A program made the position numbers and the translations under genes. From positions 370,141,667-370,205,666 of the forward strand of contig NC_081415.1 in assembly GCF_030272615.1 (NCBI RefSeq): DNA of 64,000 nucleotides, given 5' to 3'. The notes under the pieces were generated by a model, which saw only the letters and a list, made by a program, of their open reading frames with translations, was not told where the DNA came from and searched no databases. This document shows positions 45,447-57,353 of this stretch, one piece after another. Within the stretch, counting starts at the first letter, position 1. The number at the start of each line of letters is the position of its first letter. Source of the stretch: Cryptomeria japonica. Lineage: Eukaryota; Streptophyta; Pinopsida; Cupressales; Cupressaceae.

Positions 45447-46820
45447 GAGACATGGTCTCTATTGTATTTTGAGTAGTGTATTCTTTGTACTGGACACAGT
45501 TGTGACACATTTTGTAGATTTTGATCATTTTTTGAGAGATATATATAGAGCACCATTTTTGATCGATGTGATGTGTTTATGGATGTATGTTTATGTGTAC
45601 CACTTCCTTTTTATATGATGATGTAATGTTGTAATGTGTGATGTAGGATGTATGTTTTTATATGCTGTGAGATGTATCTTGAAAATGATATGTATGATTT
45701 TAATATGCTGCTGCATGTAAGATAAAAATGATGTGAAATGATGTAATAATGATGCAAAATGATGATGTAAGAATGATATGTAACTAATTGTAAATGATAT
45801 GCAACTAATTGTAAAATGATATGCAACTAATTGTAAAATGATATGCAACTAATTGTTTTTGGAGCATCTCTCATTCTGTATTTGCCATCCGATATAACCA
45901 TTTGTTTGCTTTCTTTGTAAGTATCATCATTGAGCATTGATTTGTTTAGGATATGTTGAAAATTTATACAAGCATAATGGTATAATTGAACCATAATGAC
46001 CTGAGTAAAATTTACATGATTTTTAATTTTGCAAGATAGCACAAGCGTCAAGGTATAATTGAACCAGGATGACCTGAGTGCGTATTGCGTAAACATACAA
46101 GATTAGATCATTTATATGCGTGAAATGGAATCACGCCTTCAGTGATATGGATCACGTCTCGAGGCAAATATTCACATAGTACAAGTGATCGCCTCCCAGA
46201 CAGAAGACTAAGAAAATGTTGGAAGTTCCTCATGATCTCGGGCTTCGAAGCTTTTGATGAGATAAGGAGAAGATTCCAATTGATTTAAAAAGTTCAAAAT
46301 GAAAAATAATCAAGACTTTAATGTGATAATGCAACATTTAGTATTTCAGAAAATCATCCATCCTTGAGTTTCTTGTGTATTGTTCGTGTTTTGGTTGTTG
46401 CGATAAAGTGTAGTTGTGTTTATCTGATGTCCTGTGTCTGATGTTTTTACAATAGTTGGAATGTCTTGAATTGTTTGTAAGTTGTTGAACAGTTTAATGC
46501 CCCTAGGCGAGTGTTCGTCTGGATAGGATTATGTACAGTGATTTCCAAGCCATGGGGAAATGCGATAAGAGAATAGATATAGATGAAAAACTCAGGATAG
46601 TGACTACGCTAAGTATGTCCTGGATGGATAGATGCTAAGTGTCGGGCGATGGCCGATAGTGTTTGGATGGATAAAATGGCATAGATATAGATAAAGGAGC
46701 CGACCTTTCACAAGGGCGCCTGTTTACCAGGTTTTCGCCATTTGTTTTTATTGTACTTTATATTTTGACTTTTTCTTGATTTTTTTTATTTTTTTTACTT
46801 TTTCTGTGCACTGGGCTACC
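45447..46820. other. Spacer between the ends of convergent PMD and pol genes (element B)
   Basis: No gene. At 45775-45855 ATGATATGCAACTAATTGTA repeats four times in tandem. At 45968-46010 and 46041-46080 a roughly 40-base phrase (GGTATAATTGAACC, GATGACCTGAGT) occurs twice. A conserved bulged hairpin lies at 46715-46739. T-rich DNA at 46740-46805 precedes the pol stop. Confidence 0.65.
46715..46739 (-). other. AAAA-bulged RNA hairpin after the pol stop (element B)
   Basis: In pol sense: GGCG, AAAA, CCTG, loop GTAAA, CAGG, CGCC. Compared with hairpin 1 of A, the outer pair GGTG/CACC became GGCG/CGCC, a compensatory change, while inner stem and AAAA are kept. It lies about 80 bases after the integrase stop, as in A. 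Confidence 0.72.
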
Positions 46821-48296
46821 TTAAGTATAGTACTTCTTTAGATGAATGTTGTTAGTTGGATCATCAAGCACCTCTCCTTCAGAATTTGTTAGCTGATAGG
46901 CACCTGATCCATAGACTGAAATGATGACATAGGGACCCAACCAGTTAAGTTCAAATTTCCCTTTCTTTTCTCTATCTTTCTGGTTTCTTGGATTTTCCTT
47001 TAGGACTAGATCACCAACCTTGAAGTTGTGAGAAATGACCTTATGATTGTAGCTCCTGCACATGCGTTGCTGATATGCTTTGAGATGAGTATAAGCATGT
47101 TGGCATCTTTCATCTAATAGTTCCAATTCTTGCAGTCGGTTGACTCGATACTCATCATCTGGAATCAAACCTTTCAAAGAGACTCTAAGAGATGGAATTT
47201 CTACCTCCAAGGGTAAAATAGCCTCTGATCCATATACTAAGGAATATGGTGTTGCCCCTGTAGGTGTGTGGATGCTAGTCCTGTAGGCCCAAAGAGCTGG
47301 ATTGAGTTGTACATGCCAATCTTTGCCTGCATCATTCAATTTTTTCTTGAGGATTTTTAGGATCATTTTGTTAGATGCTTCTGCCTGACCATTTCCTTGT
47401 GGATAGTATGGTGTAGAAAATTGATGTTGAATTTTGAATTTTTCACATAGTTCCTGCACATCTTGGTTTTTGAAAGGTTGTCCATTATCTGTGATGATTG
47501 AACTTGGAATACCATATCTGCAGATCAGATAATTCAGGATAAAAGAGGCAATTTGTTTCCCAGTCACTGTGGTCATGGGAACTGCTTCAATCCATTTGGT
47601 AAAGTATTCTGTTGCAGTTATAATGAATTTGTGTCCATTTGAAGATGAAGGATGTATTTTGCCTACCAGGTCCAATCCCCACTGACAAAAGGGCCAGGAT
47701 GTGGTAAATGGTTGCAGTTCCTGTGCTGGTGCATGTATCAGATTGCCATGGATTTGGCATTTAGGACATTTCTTGGCGAAATGATATGAGTCTTTCTCCA
47801 TTGTAGGCCAGTAGTATCCCATTCGTAGAAGCTTTTTAGCAAGAGTAGTGCCACTCGAATGTGTGCCACAAATACCTTCATGAAGCTCGTGTAAAGCTGA
47901 ATCAGAATCATTACGAGCAAGACAACGAAGAAGAGTACCATCTAGGCCTCGACGATATAAGGTATCAGCGGTAAGGGTGTAATGGGCAGCTTGTCGGATA
48001 AAGTTACGTTTTTGGTTACGGGATTGGTCAATGGGTAAGATATTATGCTTGAGGTAGTCATATATTGGTCCATATAACGGAGAATCTGAACCGGTTAAGG
48101 CATATATAACATGGGATTCAAAGTGGTCATAGGCAGGGGAGAACAGTTGCTCTACCAAGAACTCATAACGACTCTGTTGCTCTGGAATTTGTAGTAATGA
48201 AGCGATTGTAGCCATTGCATCGGCTGCTTTGTTGTTCAACCTTGGTATTTGTTCAAAGGTGATGTGCACAAAATACTGTTTGAAGTCATCCACCAT
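46821..48296 (-). CDS. Integrase region of pol, open 491 codons (element B)
   Basis: Begins MVDDFKQYFVH (internal Met after a stop 11 codons upstream, same frame). The first 30 residues finish the second RNase H (LNNKAADAMATIASL, last catalytic Asp). Then the HHCC finger (HELHEGICGTH, CPKC), DDE core (WGLDLVGKI, IITDNGQPF, GNGQAEASN) and C-terminal GDLVLKENP with WLGPY. All catalytic residues are kept, and no frame break. Part of one polyprotein in an intact element. Confidence 0.9.
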   Translation of the reverse strand: MVDDFKQYFVHITFEQIPRLNNKAADAMATIASLLQIPEQQSRYEFLVEQLFSPAYDHFESHVIYALTGSDSPLYGPIYDYLKHNILPIDQSRNQKRNFIRQAAHYTLTADTLYRRGLDGTLLRCLARNDSDSALHELHEGICGTHSSGTTLAKKLLRMGYYWPTMEKDSYHFAKKCPKCQIHGNLIHAPAQELQPFTTSWPFCQWGLDLVGKIHPSSSNGHKFIITATEYFTKWIEAVPMTTVTGKQIASFILNYLICRYGIPSSIITDNGQPFKNQDVQELCEKFKIQHQFSTPYYPQGNGQAEASNKMILKILKKKLNDAGKDWHVQLNPALWAYRTSIHTPTGATPYSLVYGSEAILPLEVEIPSLRVSLKGLIPDDEYRVNRLQELELLDERCQHAYTHLKAYQQRMCRSYNHKVISHNFKVGDLVLKENPRNQKDREKKGKFELNWLGPYVIISVYGSGAYQLTNSEGEVLDDPTNNIHLKKYYT

Positions 48297-48329
48297 CCAT
48301 TTGTAGGGTAGTAGCTTATCATCCTTTGT

Positions 48330-49142
48330 CTAATAGTTGTTGTTGATCTGATTGATGACCAATTGTGAGTCTCCATAGACTTTTAATTCTATGATTTTCC
48401 ATTCGACAGCCATTTTGATGCCTATGACCAATGCTTCATATTCAGCCATATTATTTGTACATGGAAACATAAGCCTGTATGATCTCGGCATAGTGTGTCC
48501 TTCAGGGGTGATGAATAGAATGTCGGCCCCTAAACCATGTTGTGTATAGGATCCATCAAAGTATAGGGTCCATTGTTTGGAAGAGAGAGCAAAAACGTCC
48601 CTGTCTGGAAATTCAATGTCCATGGTTTGTTTTCTTGGTAACGGTGCTTCAGCCAACTGATCTGCAATTGCTTGCCCTTTGATGGCTCGTCTTTCTGTGT
48701 AGTGGATGTCAAATTCACTGAGAATCATAACCCATTTAGCCAATCGACCTGTGAGAGCGGCCTTGCTAAGTAGATACTTGAGAGGATCCATTTTGGCTAC
48801 TAGCTTGATAGTGTGTGCTAGCATATAATGTCGGAACTTTTGAGATGCAAAAACAACTGTTAGGCAAGCCTTTTCAATGAATGTATAATTGAGCTCATAG
48901 CCATTCAATGTTCTACTGATGTAATATATGGCGCGTTCCTTTCCTTGTTGATCTTCTTGTGCCAATAGTGCCCCCAGTGAAACATCTGTCGTTGATATAT
49001 ACAATATAAGAGGCTTTCCTGCAATTGGTGGTACTAGGACTGGTGGATTCATCGGGTACTGTTTAATTTGGTAAAAATATTCTGCACATTTAGTCTCCCA
49101 TTTGAATGGCACATTTTTGTGTAGCAAGTGGTTAAATGGCAA
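48330..49142 (-). pseudogene. RNase H and second (archaeal-type) RNase H of pol (element B)
   Basis: Gypsy RNase H: LILYISTTDVSLGALLAQE, ERAIYYISRTL, FIEKACLTVVFA. Second RNase H: WTLYFDGSYTQHGLG, NNMAEYEALVIG, VYGDSQLVINQI, with Asp, Glu, Asp in place. A TAG at 48330-48332 interrupts the join to the integrase frame. Two RNase H domains between RT and integrase define Tat/Ogre elements. Confidence 0.9.
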
Positions 49143-49187
49143 ACTTTTATCTGCTAGTTGAGCGATGAATCGCCTGATTGATTGAAG

Positions 49188-49962
49188 TCATCCTTGGAGA
49201 GATCGAAGTTGACTGATATTCTTTGGTGGTGGCATATCCATGATGGCTTGTACCTTTGCTGGATCAACTTCAATACCTTTAGCTAAGATGATGTAACCTA
49301 GTAACTTGCCTGATGTAACCCCGAAGACACACTTCTTAGGGTTGAGTCGGACCTTGAATTTCTGCAACTGATCAAAGATCTTTGTTAGGATGCCAAGATG
49401 TTCAGCTCTGGTGAAAGATTTTGCTAGTAAATCATCCACATAGTCTTCCATGAATGTGTGCATCATATCATGAAATATTGTTGTCATTGCCCTTTGATAA
49501 GTGGCTCCTACATTCTTTAAGCCAAAAGGCATAACATTCCAACAGTTATTTCCCCCAAGGACAGGTGAATGTTGTTTTGTCTTGATCTTCAGGAGCTATT
49601 TTGATTTGATTATAGCCTGAGAAACCGTCCATTAATGAGAGCATTGCATGGCCTGCTGTGAGATCTACAATTATATCGATACTTGGCAGAGGAAAGTCAT
49701 CCTTTGGGCAAGCTTTATTGACATCTCTGAAGTCGGTGCATATTCTGATACTACCATCTGGTTTTGAGACTAGAACAATGTTAGAAATCCATTCTACATA
49801 GTCAATAGGTCGGATGAATCCGACATCTAATAATTTCTTTAATTCTGTTTTGACCATGAGTGTTATCTGTGGATTCATCTTTCGTAGTTTCTGCTTGACT
49901 GGCTTGATCCCCGCAGAGATGGACAAGTGATGCATGATTAGGTGTGGATCCACTCCGTGCAT
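49188..49962 (-). pseudogene. Reverse transcriptase of pol (element B), one frameshift
   Basis: First part (49962-49546): CTDFRDVNKACPKDDFPLPS, then LMDGFSGYNQIKIAPEDQ. The frame breaks at a run of five G near 49557 where A has four-G spacing; one extra base explains it. Second part (49532-49188): MPFGLKNVGATYQRAM and an intact YVDD (MEDYVDDLLA), then VFGVTSGKLLGYI. A TGA near 49186 interrupts LQGxLQSIRRF. A homopolymer error could mimic the frameshift. Confidence 0.9.
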
Positions 49963-51105
49963 ATCAGCATATGACTAGGCAAAGTTAATTTGCTGTCCTT
50001 TAAAGAAGATGATGAATGCTGATCTTTCCTCCTCTGTCAGAGATTCTGCAAGGTGAATGTTTCTGGCTGCTTCGGTGGTACCAATGTTGATTGATTGAGT
50101 GGGCTCAATCAATATGGGTGATCATTCATGAAAATGTTCAGGAAGAGTGTCAAGTCTTCCATCGTTAGGTGCCTTAAAAAGGTTTTCACCCTCAGATGCG
50201 TCCTTTATTTTTACTTTTTTGGGATCCATTGCTGCCATTGACTGGTTTTCAGCATTAGAGTCATTATTTGATTCATTTTTGCGACTGAGAGACTTGGCAC
50301 TCCCTAAAGAACAGACGTCGCTATGTGATTCACTGGTAGAGCCTATTTCGGGATTTGCGGTACATAGGTAGTGGATAATAGATTCATCATTTGGAAAAAT
50401 TGGGATATCATGAGTCTCAGGTTCAGTCCAGTCGATGAGATTAGGGAAGACAAGTGGTAAGGAATCATTGGGCGGGTCAAGGTCAGCTACTGTAAGTGTT
50501 AGGATAGAGTTATCATCGTGATGGGTCTTGTTTTTAAAAAAGTTTAGGGTTTCATCGAGGTCTTCGATGGTATCATCTTCTATGTAGACTTGTTCGTAAT
50601 ATTTCTGTTCGCTTTCCTGAACGTCATAGATATGTTGTGGTCCAAATTCAAGAGGTCTATCTTCTGCGTTATGTTCTTCTTGAGAAATGGATATGAAATC
50701 AGTATCATCTGGGATATTTGTAGTAGTATCAGAGTAGGTACCCCATTCATATTCATTTGAATCTGTCTCATAGGTATCATCCCAAATTCTATCTGTGTTG
50801 TAGACAGGTATGTTGTATGGCGAAAATAAATCCTTGATGATAGATACTATTTTGACATTCTATGTTGATTCTGTATCTGATCCATCTTCTACATTCTGGA
50901 TTTGTTCATAAATTGTGCTTCCTCGAGGAGGAATGATGGGTGCTTGTGATGATATGATTTGTTCTTGAGCTACTGGTGTGTGAATATGAGCCACTGCTAC
51001 AGATATGGCCTTCTTATGATTCAAAAGCTTTCCTTGATGTGTCTTCTGATCTTGACGTTCTCGTGCCTTGCGAATTATTTCTGCTGATTCAAAGAGAGCT
51101 TCCTA
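49963..51105 (-). pseudogene. Linker of the polyprotein between protease and RT (element B)
   Basis: Low-similarity, acidic coding remnant; near 50000 it reads EEERSAFIIFFKGQQINFA then a stop before RT. No catalytic motif. Some stops are present, so current coding is broken. Confidence 0.55.
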
Positions 51106-52386
51106 CTAGGATTCTTCCTTGTATTTCTTCTTTTCCTTCCATTGAGGTTTTACATTTGTGTGTGGCGGCCTTTTCAATAGGAAAGTGAATTTAGAACCTA
51201 ATCCTGCTTTATTTCTACTAGGTTGTGAAGGAAGATCTATAGGTTCAGTGACTCCTTCTTGGCGTTTCCCAATAGGTCCTTTACCGCCATATCCCATTTG
51301 TTTCATGATCAAGTAGCCTTTTCCATACAGGTGCGTTGGTAGAACAATGTCTAGAGCGGCCGCTCTATTAGCTTCTTCTTCATCTTTGTATAGCCAGTCA
51401 AGAACATCCTTATCTTCTGATTCATGTGCTAGAGTCCCCAATTGGATGAAGGTACCATCAAATTTAGTTATGGATTGAGTTGCCAGATGTGTTGATAGAG
51501 TAGGTAAACCATGCGATCTAGGTGATGTTGGCAATCTGGTCAAACACAAAGGCTCCATAGAGTATTCGCCCATGCCTTGGTCTTTGATTTGCATTTTCTG
51601 TTTGAAATCTCCCCATAAGGAGTTGGATTTTACTGTTGGTGGATCAGATGTTGAAGACTGCAACTTTTCTCTGTTATAAGGAACCAAACTGTCTTGGGCT
51701 ACCCCCATTGCATTGCAATGTTGAAATGGATTGTGATCAGCTGATATGGAGATTTCCTGTCCATCATAAGGAAACCTGACACACTGGTGGTATGTAGAAG
51801 GTACTGCTTGCATTTCATGTATCCAAGGTCGGCCTAATAAGATATTGTAGGTGAGATCAATATCTAAAACTTGACATATAGTATCCTTTTGTACTGGTCC
51901 TACCTGAATAGGTAATATCACTGTTCCTTTAGAGGACCTTTCCTCATCATCATATGCTTTTATGGTAATCTTTTTACAAGGATCAATAGATTCTTCTGAG
52001 AAGCCTAGTGCACGGATAAGCTTTAAAGTACATATATTAAGTCCGGCTCCTCCATCTATTAAGACTCTTTTGACACGGTGTTTGCAAATAATGACTTCAA
52101 TATGTAGGGGAGTATTATGCGGATGACTCAATGAAGTATTATCATGCTCTGAGAAGGTGAGGTTATGAGACTCTGTCATGTGGGCCACCATAGCTTGGAA
52201 TTTGTCTGTATCCAGATTTTGAGGTACATTTGTTTCTAATAGTGCTTGCTCCAATATGTCTTTGTGTTTTGGAGATAGTTTCAACAATTCCAGGATAGAT
52301 ATCTGAGCCGGAGTCTTGCGCAGTTGATTAACTAAGTCGTATTGGATCTTTGGTGTGGTAGTTGGAGGTGCTGTATGTCCCTTCAA
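51106..52386 (-). CDS. Aspartic protease region (element B)
   Basis: The retroviral-type protease cuts the polyprotein. The catalytic loop is VLIDGGAGLNICTLKLIRAL, a form typical of Tat elements (DGGA/DGGS for DTGA), at about residue 110. The second conserved block is ILLGRPWIHE. Open for 426 codons, ending in a Lys/Glu-rich tail (PPHTNVKPQWKEKKKYKEE). The G-patch-like stretch KQMGYGGKGPIGKRQEG near residue 370 is also seen in related gypsy proteins. Confidence 0.85.
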   Translation of the reverse strand: MKGHTAPPTTTPKIQYDLVNQLRKTPAQISILELLKLSPKHKDILEQALLETNVPQNLDTDKFQAMVAHMTESHNLTFSEHDNTSLSHPHNTPLHIEVIICKHRVKRVLIDGGAGLNICTLKLIRALGFSEESIDPCKKITIKAYDDEERSSKGTVILPIQVGPVQKDTICQVLDIDLTYNILLGRPWIHEMQAVPSTYHQCVRFPYDGQEISISADHNPFQHCNAMGVAQDSLVPYNREKLQSSTSDPPTVKSNSLWGDFKQKMQIKDQGMGEYSMEPLCLTRLPTSPRSHGLPTLSTHLATQSITKFDGTFIQLGTLAHESEDKDVLDWLYKDEEEANRAAALDIVLPTHLYGKGYLIMKQMGYGGKGPIGKRQEGVTEPIDLPSQPSRNKAGLGSKFTFLLKRPPHTNVKPQWKEKKKYKEES

Positions 52387-52542
52387 GACATATTTCTGAG
52401 TCCGGGTTGTTACATTGACAGATTCATGATTGCATTCATCTCGAATGGTTATAACATTGACTTGATGGTCTTCAGCTGATATGTGATTGATTGTGTTGTT
52501 GTAGATGTGATTAATACGAGCTCCGCAGGTATCATTTGAAGT

Positions 52543-54613
52543 TTATGCTCCATCTTTGTTATAATTGGGAAGAGGATCTTTGAAGGCGTCGTGATCATCA
52601 TTTGTTTTGAGACCATCCACCGTTAAGTCACCTCGATCAATCATGTCTTGGATTATGTGTTTCAATCTCATGCACTCGTTTGTTCTATGACCTTTGTTTC
52701 GATGAAAATCACAATAGTGTGAATCATTCCACCAAGGTGGTTTGATTGGGGGTTCATAATTGTTGATTGGAGGTAAAGAAAGAACCTTGTTTGCTAACAG
52801 CTCTTTGAATGCGGACTCTAATGATTGGCCCAATGGTGTGAAGATACGTTTATGGAAGTTGTTGGTGTTATTGCGTGAATTATTGTTAGGCCCTGGATTC
52901 AGGTTTTTGTTTTGATTATCATTGGTGTTGTTGGTATTGAGTTGTCCTTGAGCATTGTTTGGTGCATATGTGTTAGCACTGGGAGTAGCATTTTTAGGAT
53001 TTTTCGTATTTTGAGTATTTCCTGATAAGGCAAGCACTGGCTGTTTAGATTTAGGATCATATGATTCATTGTTGCCTTCGTTTTTGTTTCGAGTCCAAAA
53101 TCGAGTTTTGTCTAGATTGGTATTGTTTTGGTTATTGTAGTTTGATGAGTTCGTTCCTTCTTTGTAGAACTTGAGTGTTCCCTTTTTGACACAAGCTTCC
53201 TCTACTTGGATGCCATTTTTGATTAATTTGTCAAAAGATGGTATGCATTGAAGTTTGAGTCTGTAACTCATTTCACCATTCAAATTATCAATGAAGATTT
53301 CCATTTTCTCTTTTTCAGGAATATCTCAAGGATACCTTGATACCATGCGTCGCCAACGTTGAAGGAATAACATGAAGGTTTCATTGTTCTTTTGTTTGGT
53401 GTTGCAGATATCTAACATGGTTATGGCATGTTGGATGTTGTAAGAATAATGGGTGATGAACTTGTTAACCAATTTGTCAAATGATCTAACAGGTGATGTA
53501 ATCTTGGATAACCATTCCATTGTTTGTCCTCCCAAGCTTCTCGGGAATAACCTCATCAAATAAGTGTCGTTATGAGCAAATTCAAGACTCATAGTACAAA
53601 ATTCTCGAACTTGATCTCAAGGATCACCTTTCCCATCATATTTATCAAATTTGGGAATATCTGAGTTTGGAGGAAAAGGTATCATGTTTAAGCTTCTGTC
53701 AAATGGATAAGGACAGATTTCGTTTATAGAGTACCGCACTGTTGTCCCTTCTTGCATATCGTGTATTTGTCTTTGCAACATTTGCATTTGTTGAGTAAGA
53801 GCAACCAAGGGTGTATTATCTTGCCGAGGGAAGAGTTCTTCCCTCGTATTTGTTCTCATTTGAAAAGGTGTAGCAAATGGTACGTGTTGTTCAGGGGTTT
53901 CAAACACAGGTACTTGCATTTCTGGTATATGTTGTTCTGGAATATGTTGTTCAGGTATGCGAGTCTCTTCTCCCCTTTGTTGTTCTTGATATGTATATTG
54001 TTGAGACCCTGTTTGAAAGACATTTGCATCAAAATCTTCAGGAAGTTTGACGCTTTTGCTTGTAAGCATGAGTAGATATTTTTCTTTATCATTTTCCATG
54101 AGTTTTTCGATGAGTTTTTGGAATGAAGGATTTTCTTGGCATTCCTGAAGAATTGCGTCAGTAATTTCAGGATCTTCTGATGATGGAACTTCAAAAGGAT
54201 TTGATAATCGACGATTCATACTGGATTCCGCAGGTGTTTCACTTTGTTTGTTTCGTTGAGAGCGAGTGACATGAATTTCAATAGAAACTTTCAGTGATGA
54301 AAGGGATAAAGTCTTCGTTGATATTTTGCTCTGGGGTTGGTGGTTCTGGTCTAGATGTGTTATATGTGATGCACTCGTCGGGCAGGAATGCTGGATTGAT
54401 CTTTCCTCCACGGTTTATCTTTTGATTAAAAGCAGACTTTTGACAGTAGGCTCTTGTTTTCAGGGGTTCTTTGTCAAATTCACTGGATTTGTTTTGGATA
54501 TAACGTTTGACGTGATGAAGAAATACCCGATGGGATTTGAAGAGTTGACGATTGATGTATAAAAATTTATTTCTCTTGATGAATTTGGAAAAGCTCGGTT
54601 GTTGTTTCTTCAA
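52543..54613 (-). pseudogene. Gag polyprotein (element B), with stops and a frame change
   Basis: Gag builds the particle. N-terminal pieces (54613-54278 and 54411-53617) overlap in two frames, so a frameshift lies near 54290-54400. The middle piece (53592-53326) is the retrotransposon gag domain: YLMRLFPRSLGGQTMEWL, FMLFLQRWRRM. The C-terminal piece (53304-52543) is Asn-rich and ends with YCDFHRNKGHRTNEC, a C-x2-H-x4-H-x4-C finger usual in this lineage. In-frame TGA codons separate the pieces near 53616 and 53320. Confidence 0.82.
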
Positions 54614-55136
54614 CGTGATGTTGCGTTAGAGGTTCTTTCTTCTCAGAATGAGGGGATTAGTCATGCATGAGTGATCAATGATATCCTTTGATTTGTTTTG
54701 GATTTAGTTGATTCTTGTTTTGAAAATTTCAAATTTTACTTTATCAGAATGAAGGTTTAGCTATCCCTTTACGATAAAGCGTGTCAAATGATATGGATAA
54801 GAGTTTGCCAATCTGGAAACTGAATTTGACAATTTGGAAATTTTTAGACAAGTGTTTTTGAGATAAAATCCGTAAGATGTTTAAAGGATTGAATTGATAC
54901 TGATGATCAAAAGTTTCCAGATTATGATAGGAAAGACATCCTCTATTGCTCAATTCGTTTTCGGATTTGGACGACCTTGTTTGACACAAATTGGACTTGA
55001 GAAATAGTTTTATGACTTGTTTTTGTCACTCGGGTTTCATGAAAGACGTGTTTTGATGAAAAACTGTGTTTAAAATATTTTTGAGATTTTCAAAATTTTT
55101 GGTTTTTCCACTCTCTGTTTTTCTCCTTTTTCTCAC

Positions 55137-55645
55137 GCGCTAAAACAGATGTTCAATGCGCTACTTAATTTTCTCTATGCGCTAAAATTATTTTGCCATG
55201 CACTACTCTGCCCCTAGGTACGCGCTAAAACATTGATTCTGAAAAATTTTGTTTTGTTGACTGTGAAATATGCACGTGCTAGGATGGGTTTTCTATGCGC
55301 TGACTGGTTTTGCTAATGCGCTAAAACAAGCGTTCTACGCGCTAAGCTGTTTGTTTTACGCGCTAAAACAGACTATTTGAAATTTGCTGTGATATATTTT
55401 TTTGGAAAACTACGCGCTACACTGTGACTTCAAAGCGCTATTTGTTTCTGTTCGTGCGCTAACTTTGGATATCTACGCGCTAATGTTTTACTTATACGCG
55501 CTAGAACATGTTTTGCACGCTAAAAGATTTTTCTTTGTTTTGCTTCGCAATTGAAACGCTACTGTTTATGTTGCACGCGCTATTTTGTTCTGTGGATGCG
55601 CTAAAATAACTGTTTGACGCGCTAAAATGTTGCTCTTACGCGCTA
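55137..55645 (-). repeat. Leader array 1: GCGCTA motif every 21 bp
   Basis: On the + strand GCGCTA (sense TAGCGC) starts at 55137, 55158, 55179, 55200, 55222, then 55276, 55297, 55318, 55339, 55360, then 55414, 55435, 55456, 55477, 55498, and 55577, 55598, 55619, 55640. Within blocks the step is 21; blocks of five are separated by 54 bases twice. Sequence between motifs is not conserved. Confidence 0.92.
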
Positions 55646-56847
55646 AAGTGTTCTGATTTTCCCTTTTGGTGTTTTTGTGATGTTTTTTGACTTTTGTTGA
55701 GAGAATTTCTAAGTGGGATGGATGATTTTTTGAAATACAAAATGCAAAACACGGCACATAAAGTACAATCATTTCACTTAATCTAACATAAAGTGTATGT
55801 TCTATCGAGGATGTGTTCAAATCCCCAATGTTTTAACAGGTTGGATACAAGAAAAATACTTTCAGAAAGACTCTTTATTCAAGGGTCATAAGCAACATCA
55901 TAACCCACTAGTCTCGATACTCCGTCAGCTCAAACAGCTGTGTCACCTCCTAGAGGGCGCCCGTTTTTTTGCCTTTTGCCAGAAGTTAACCCAAAGTGAA
56001 TTGCTTCGCAGTTGAGTAGTTATCTTGGGAGATATATGGTGAGTAATCTTGGGGGTAGATTCTTCCCCACCCTTGCACTATGATGTTACAAATGTTTGGA
56101 TACTGACTCAGCTCAAAGTCTCTAATGCTAAGGTTCTTAATCAGCCTTCTTGTTCGGCCGTCAGTCATAAACTCCCTCAGGAGGCTTCCCAACCTTTAGA
56201 ATAAAGGCTTTACGTATCTCAAGGATACTGGGGGAAGGCTAATCGCTGCGCGCAACCGTTGAAAATGACTTTCATCACTTTCCACATTTGATTATAGTGG
56301 GTTGGAATTCTTGGCATCAAAGTCGTTCCCCACTTAGGTCGTTCCCTTCACACCGGCCATAAACGACTTTAAGAGTTGATTGCAACTCCTCGGGAAGGCA
56401 AGCCTGCTAAAGGATTTATTGCTTGAAATATTGAAAGCATAAGAGTGGTTTGGTTTTTTTGGTCACCCAGTTAAGGGGAGAGCATATACCTTCCACTTTC
56501 GAGACAAGGCAATCAAGTTGTTCTTTTTAACCCTCAAGACAATAATTTGCTAACTTCTAATTGGAGATGTTGCTCCAATAAGCATGATGTTCTTTTTAAT
56601 CCTTCATAGCAATAATTATCTAATCTATGGAAAATAGATTGTCAACAAAGCAAATTTTTGATTTTCGAAGTCAACAAAAGGAAAAACGTTTTGCTTGTAA
56701 AAACAAATCTCCTCGCTTTTCCTGCAAGAAACTTGTTAAAAATCCTGCAAATAAAAAAGAAATTTGTTAGTTTGTTTCGGGGGACTTCCACAAGTCTAAA
56801 ATTTTTTTATTCGGTTACAAAATCTTTTTGTTTGTTTTATTTGTGAT

Positions 56848-57266
56848 GTGCTACAGAACAAACTGTACGCGCTACAAAACTTGGCGGATGCGCTACTGTT
56901 TCGTTTCTGTGCGCTATTCTGTTTCCCGTATGCGCTACTATGTGGTTCAGACGCGCTAATTTATAGTTTGGTTTTCCCGCGGTCTGTTGTTCGGGAAATT
57001 TTGAATTTCAATGCGCTAACTGTCTGTTGAAACGCACTGGAATATGGAGTTGAAGCACTAAAAGTTTGGGCCCATGCGCTAATCTGTCAGGTAGACGCAC
57101 TGATCTGTGTTTCGCCAACGTTGACACCTACAGAAAAATTTGTCAATAGTGTTATGCGCTAAGGAACAGTTTTAACGCGCTAAGACAGAAAGCCCATGCG
57201 CTAAACAGTAGGCTAGAAGCGCTAAACTATTAGGTGGATGCACTAAAATGTTTCTTAGACGCGCCA
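56848..57266 (-). repeat. Leader array 2: GCGCTA motif every 21 bp
   Basis: Starts at 56848, 56869, 56890, 56911, 56932, 56953, then 57013, 57034, 57055, 57076, 57097, then 57156, 57177, 57198, 57219, 57240 and 57261; step 21 inside each block. It ends about 65 bases before the primer site. Confidence 0.92.
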
Positions 57267-57331
57267 ATTCTAGTTTCCCGCGTACCTGCAAAAGTCTAAA
57301 AATTCAAAAAATGATAGGTTATTGGGGTTTG

Positions 57332-57349
57332 TGCCCCATGGTGGGCGCC
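57332..57349 (-). other. Primer binding site of element B
   Basis: TGGCGCCCACCATGGGGC on the - strand, four bases (TTTC) after the 5' LTR end. It begins TGG as required by a tRNA CCA end. TGGCGCC starts are common in plant Ty3/gypsy; I do not assign the tRNA. Confidence 0.85.
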
Positions 57350-57353
57350 AGAA

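Larger units (their letters stand above)
54614..57331 (-). other. 5' leader of element B
   Basis: About 2.7 kb between primer site and gag, without a credible gene. It holds two 21-bp-period motif arrays separated by 1.2 kb of non-repetitive sequence (55660-56840). Long leaders are usual in Tat elements. Confidence 0.7.
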
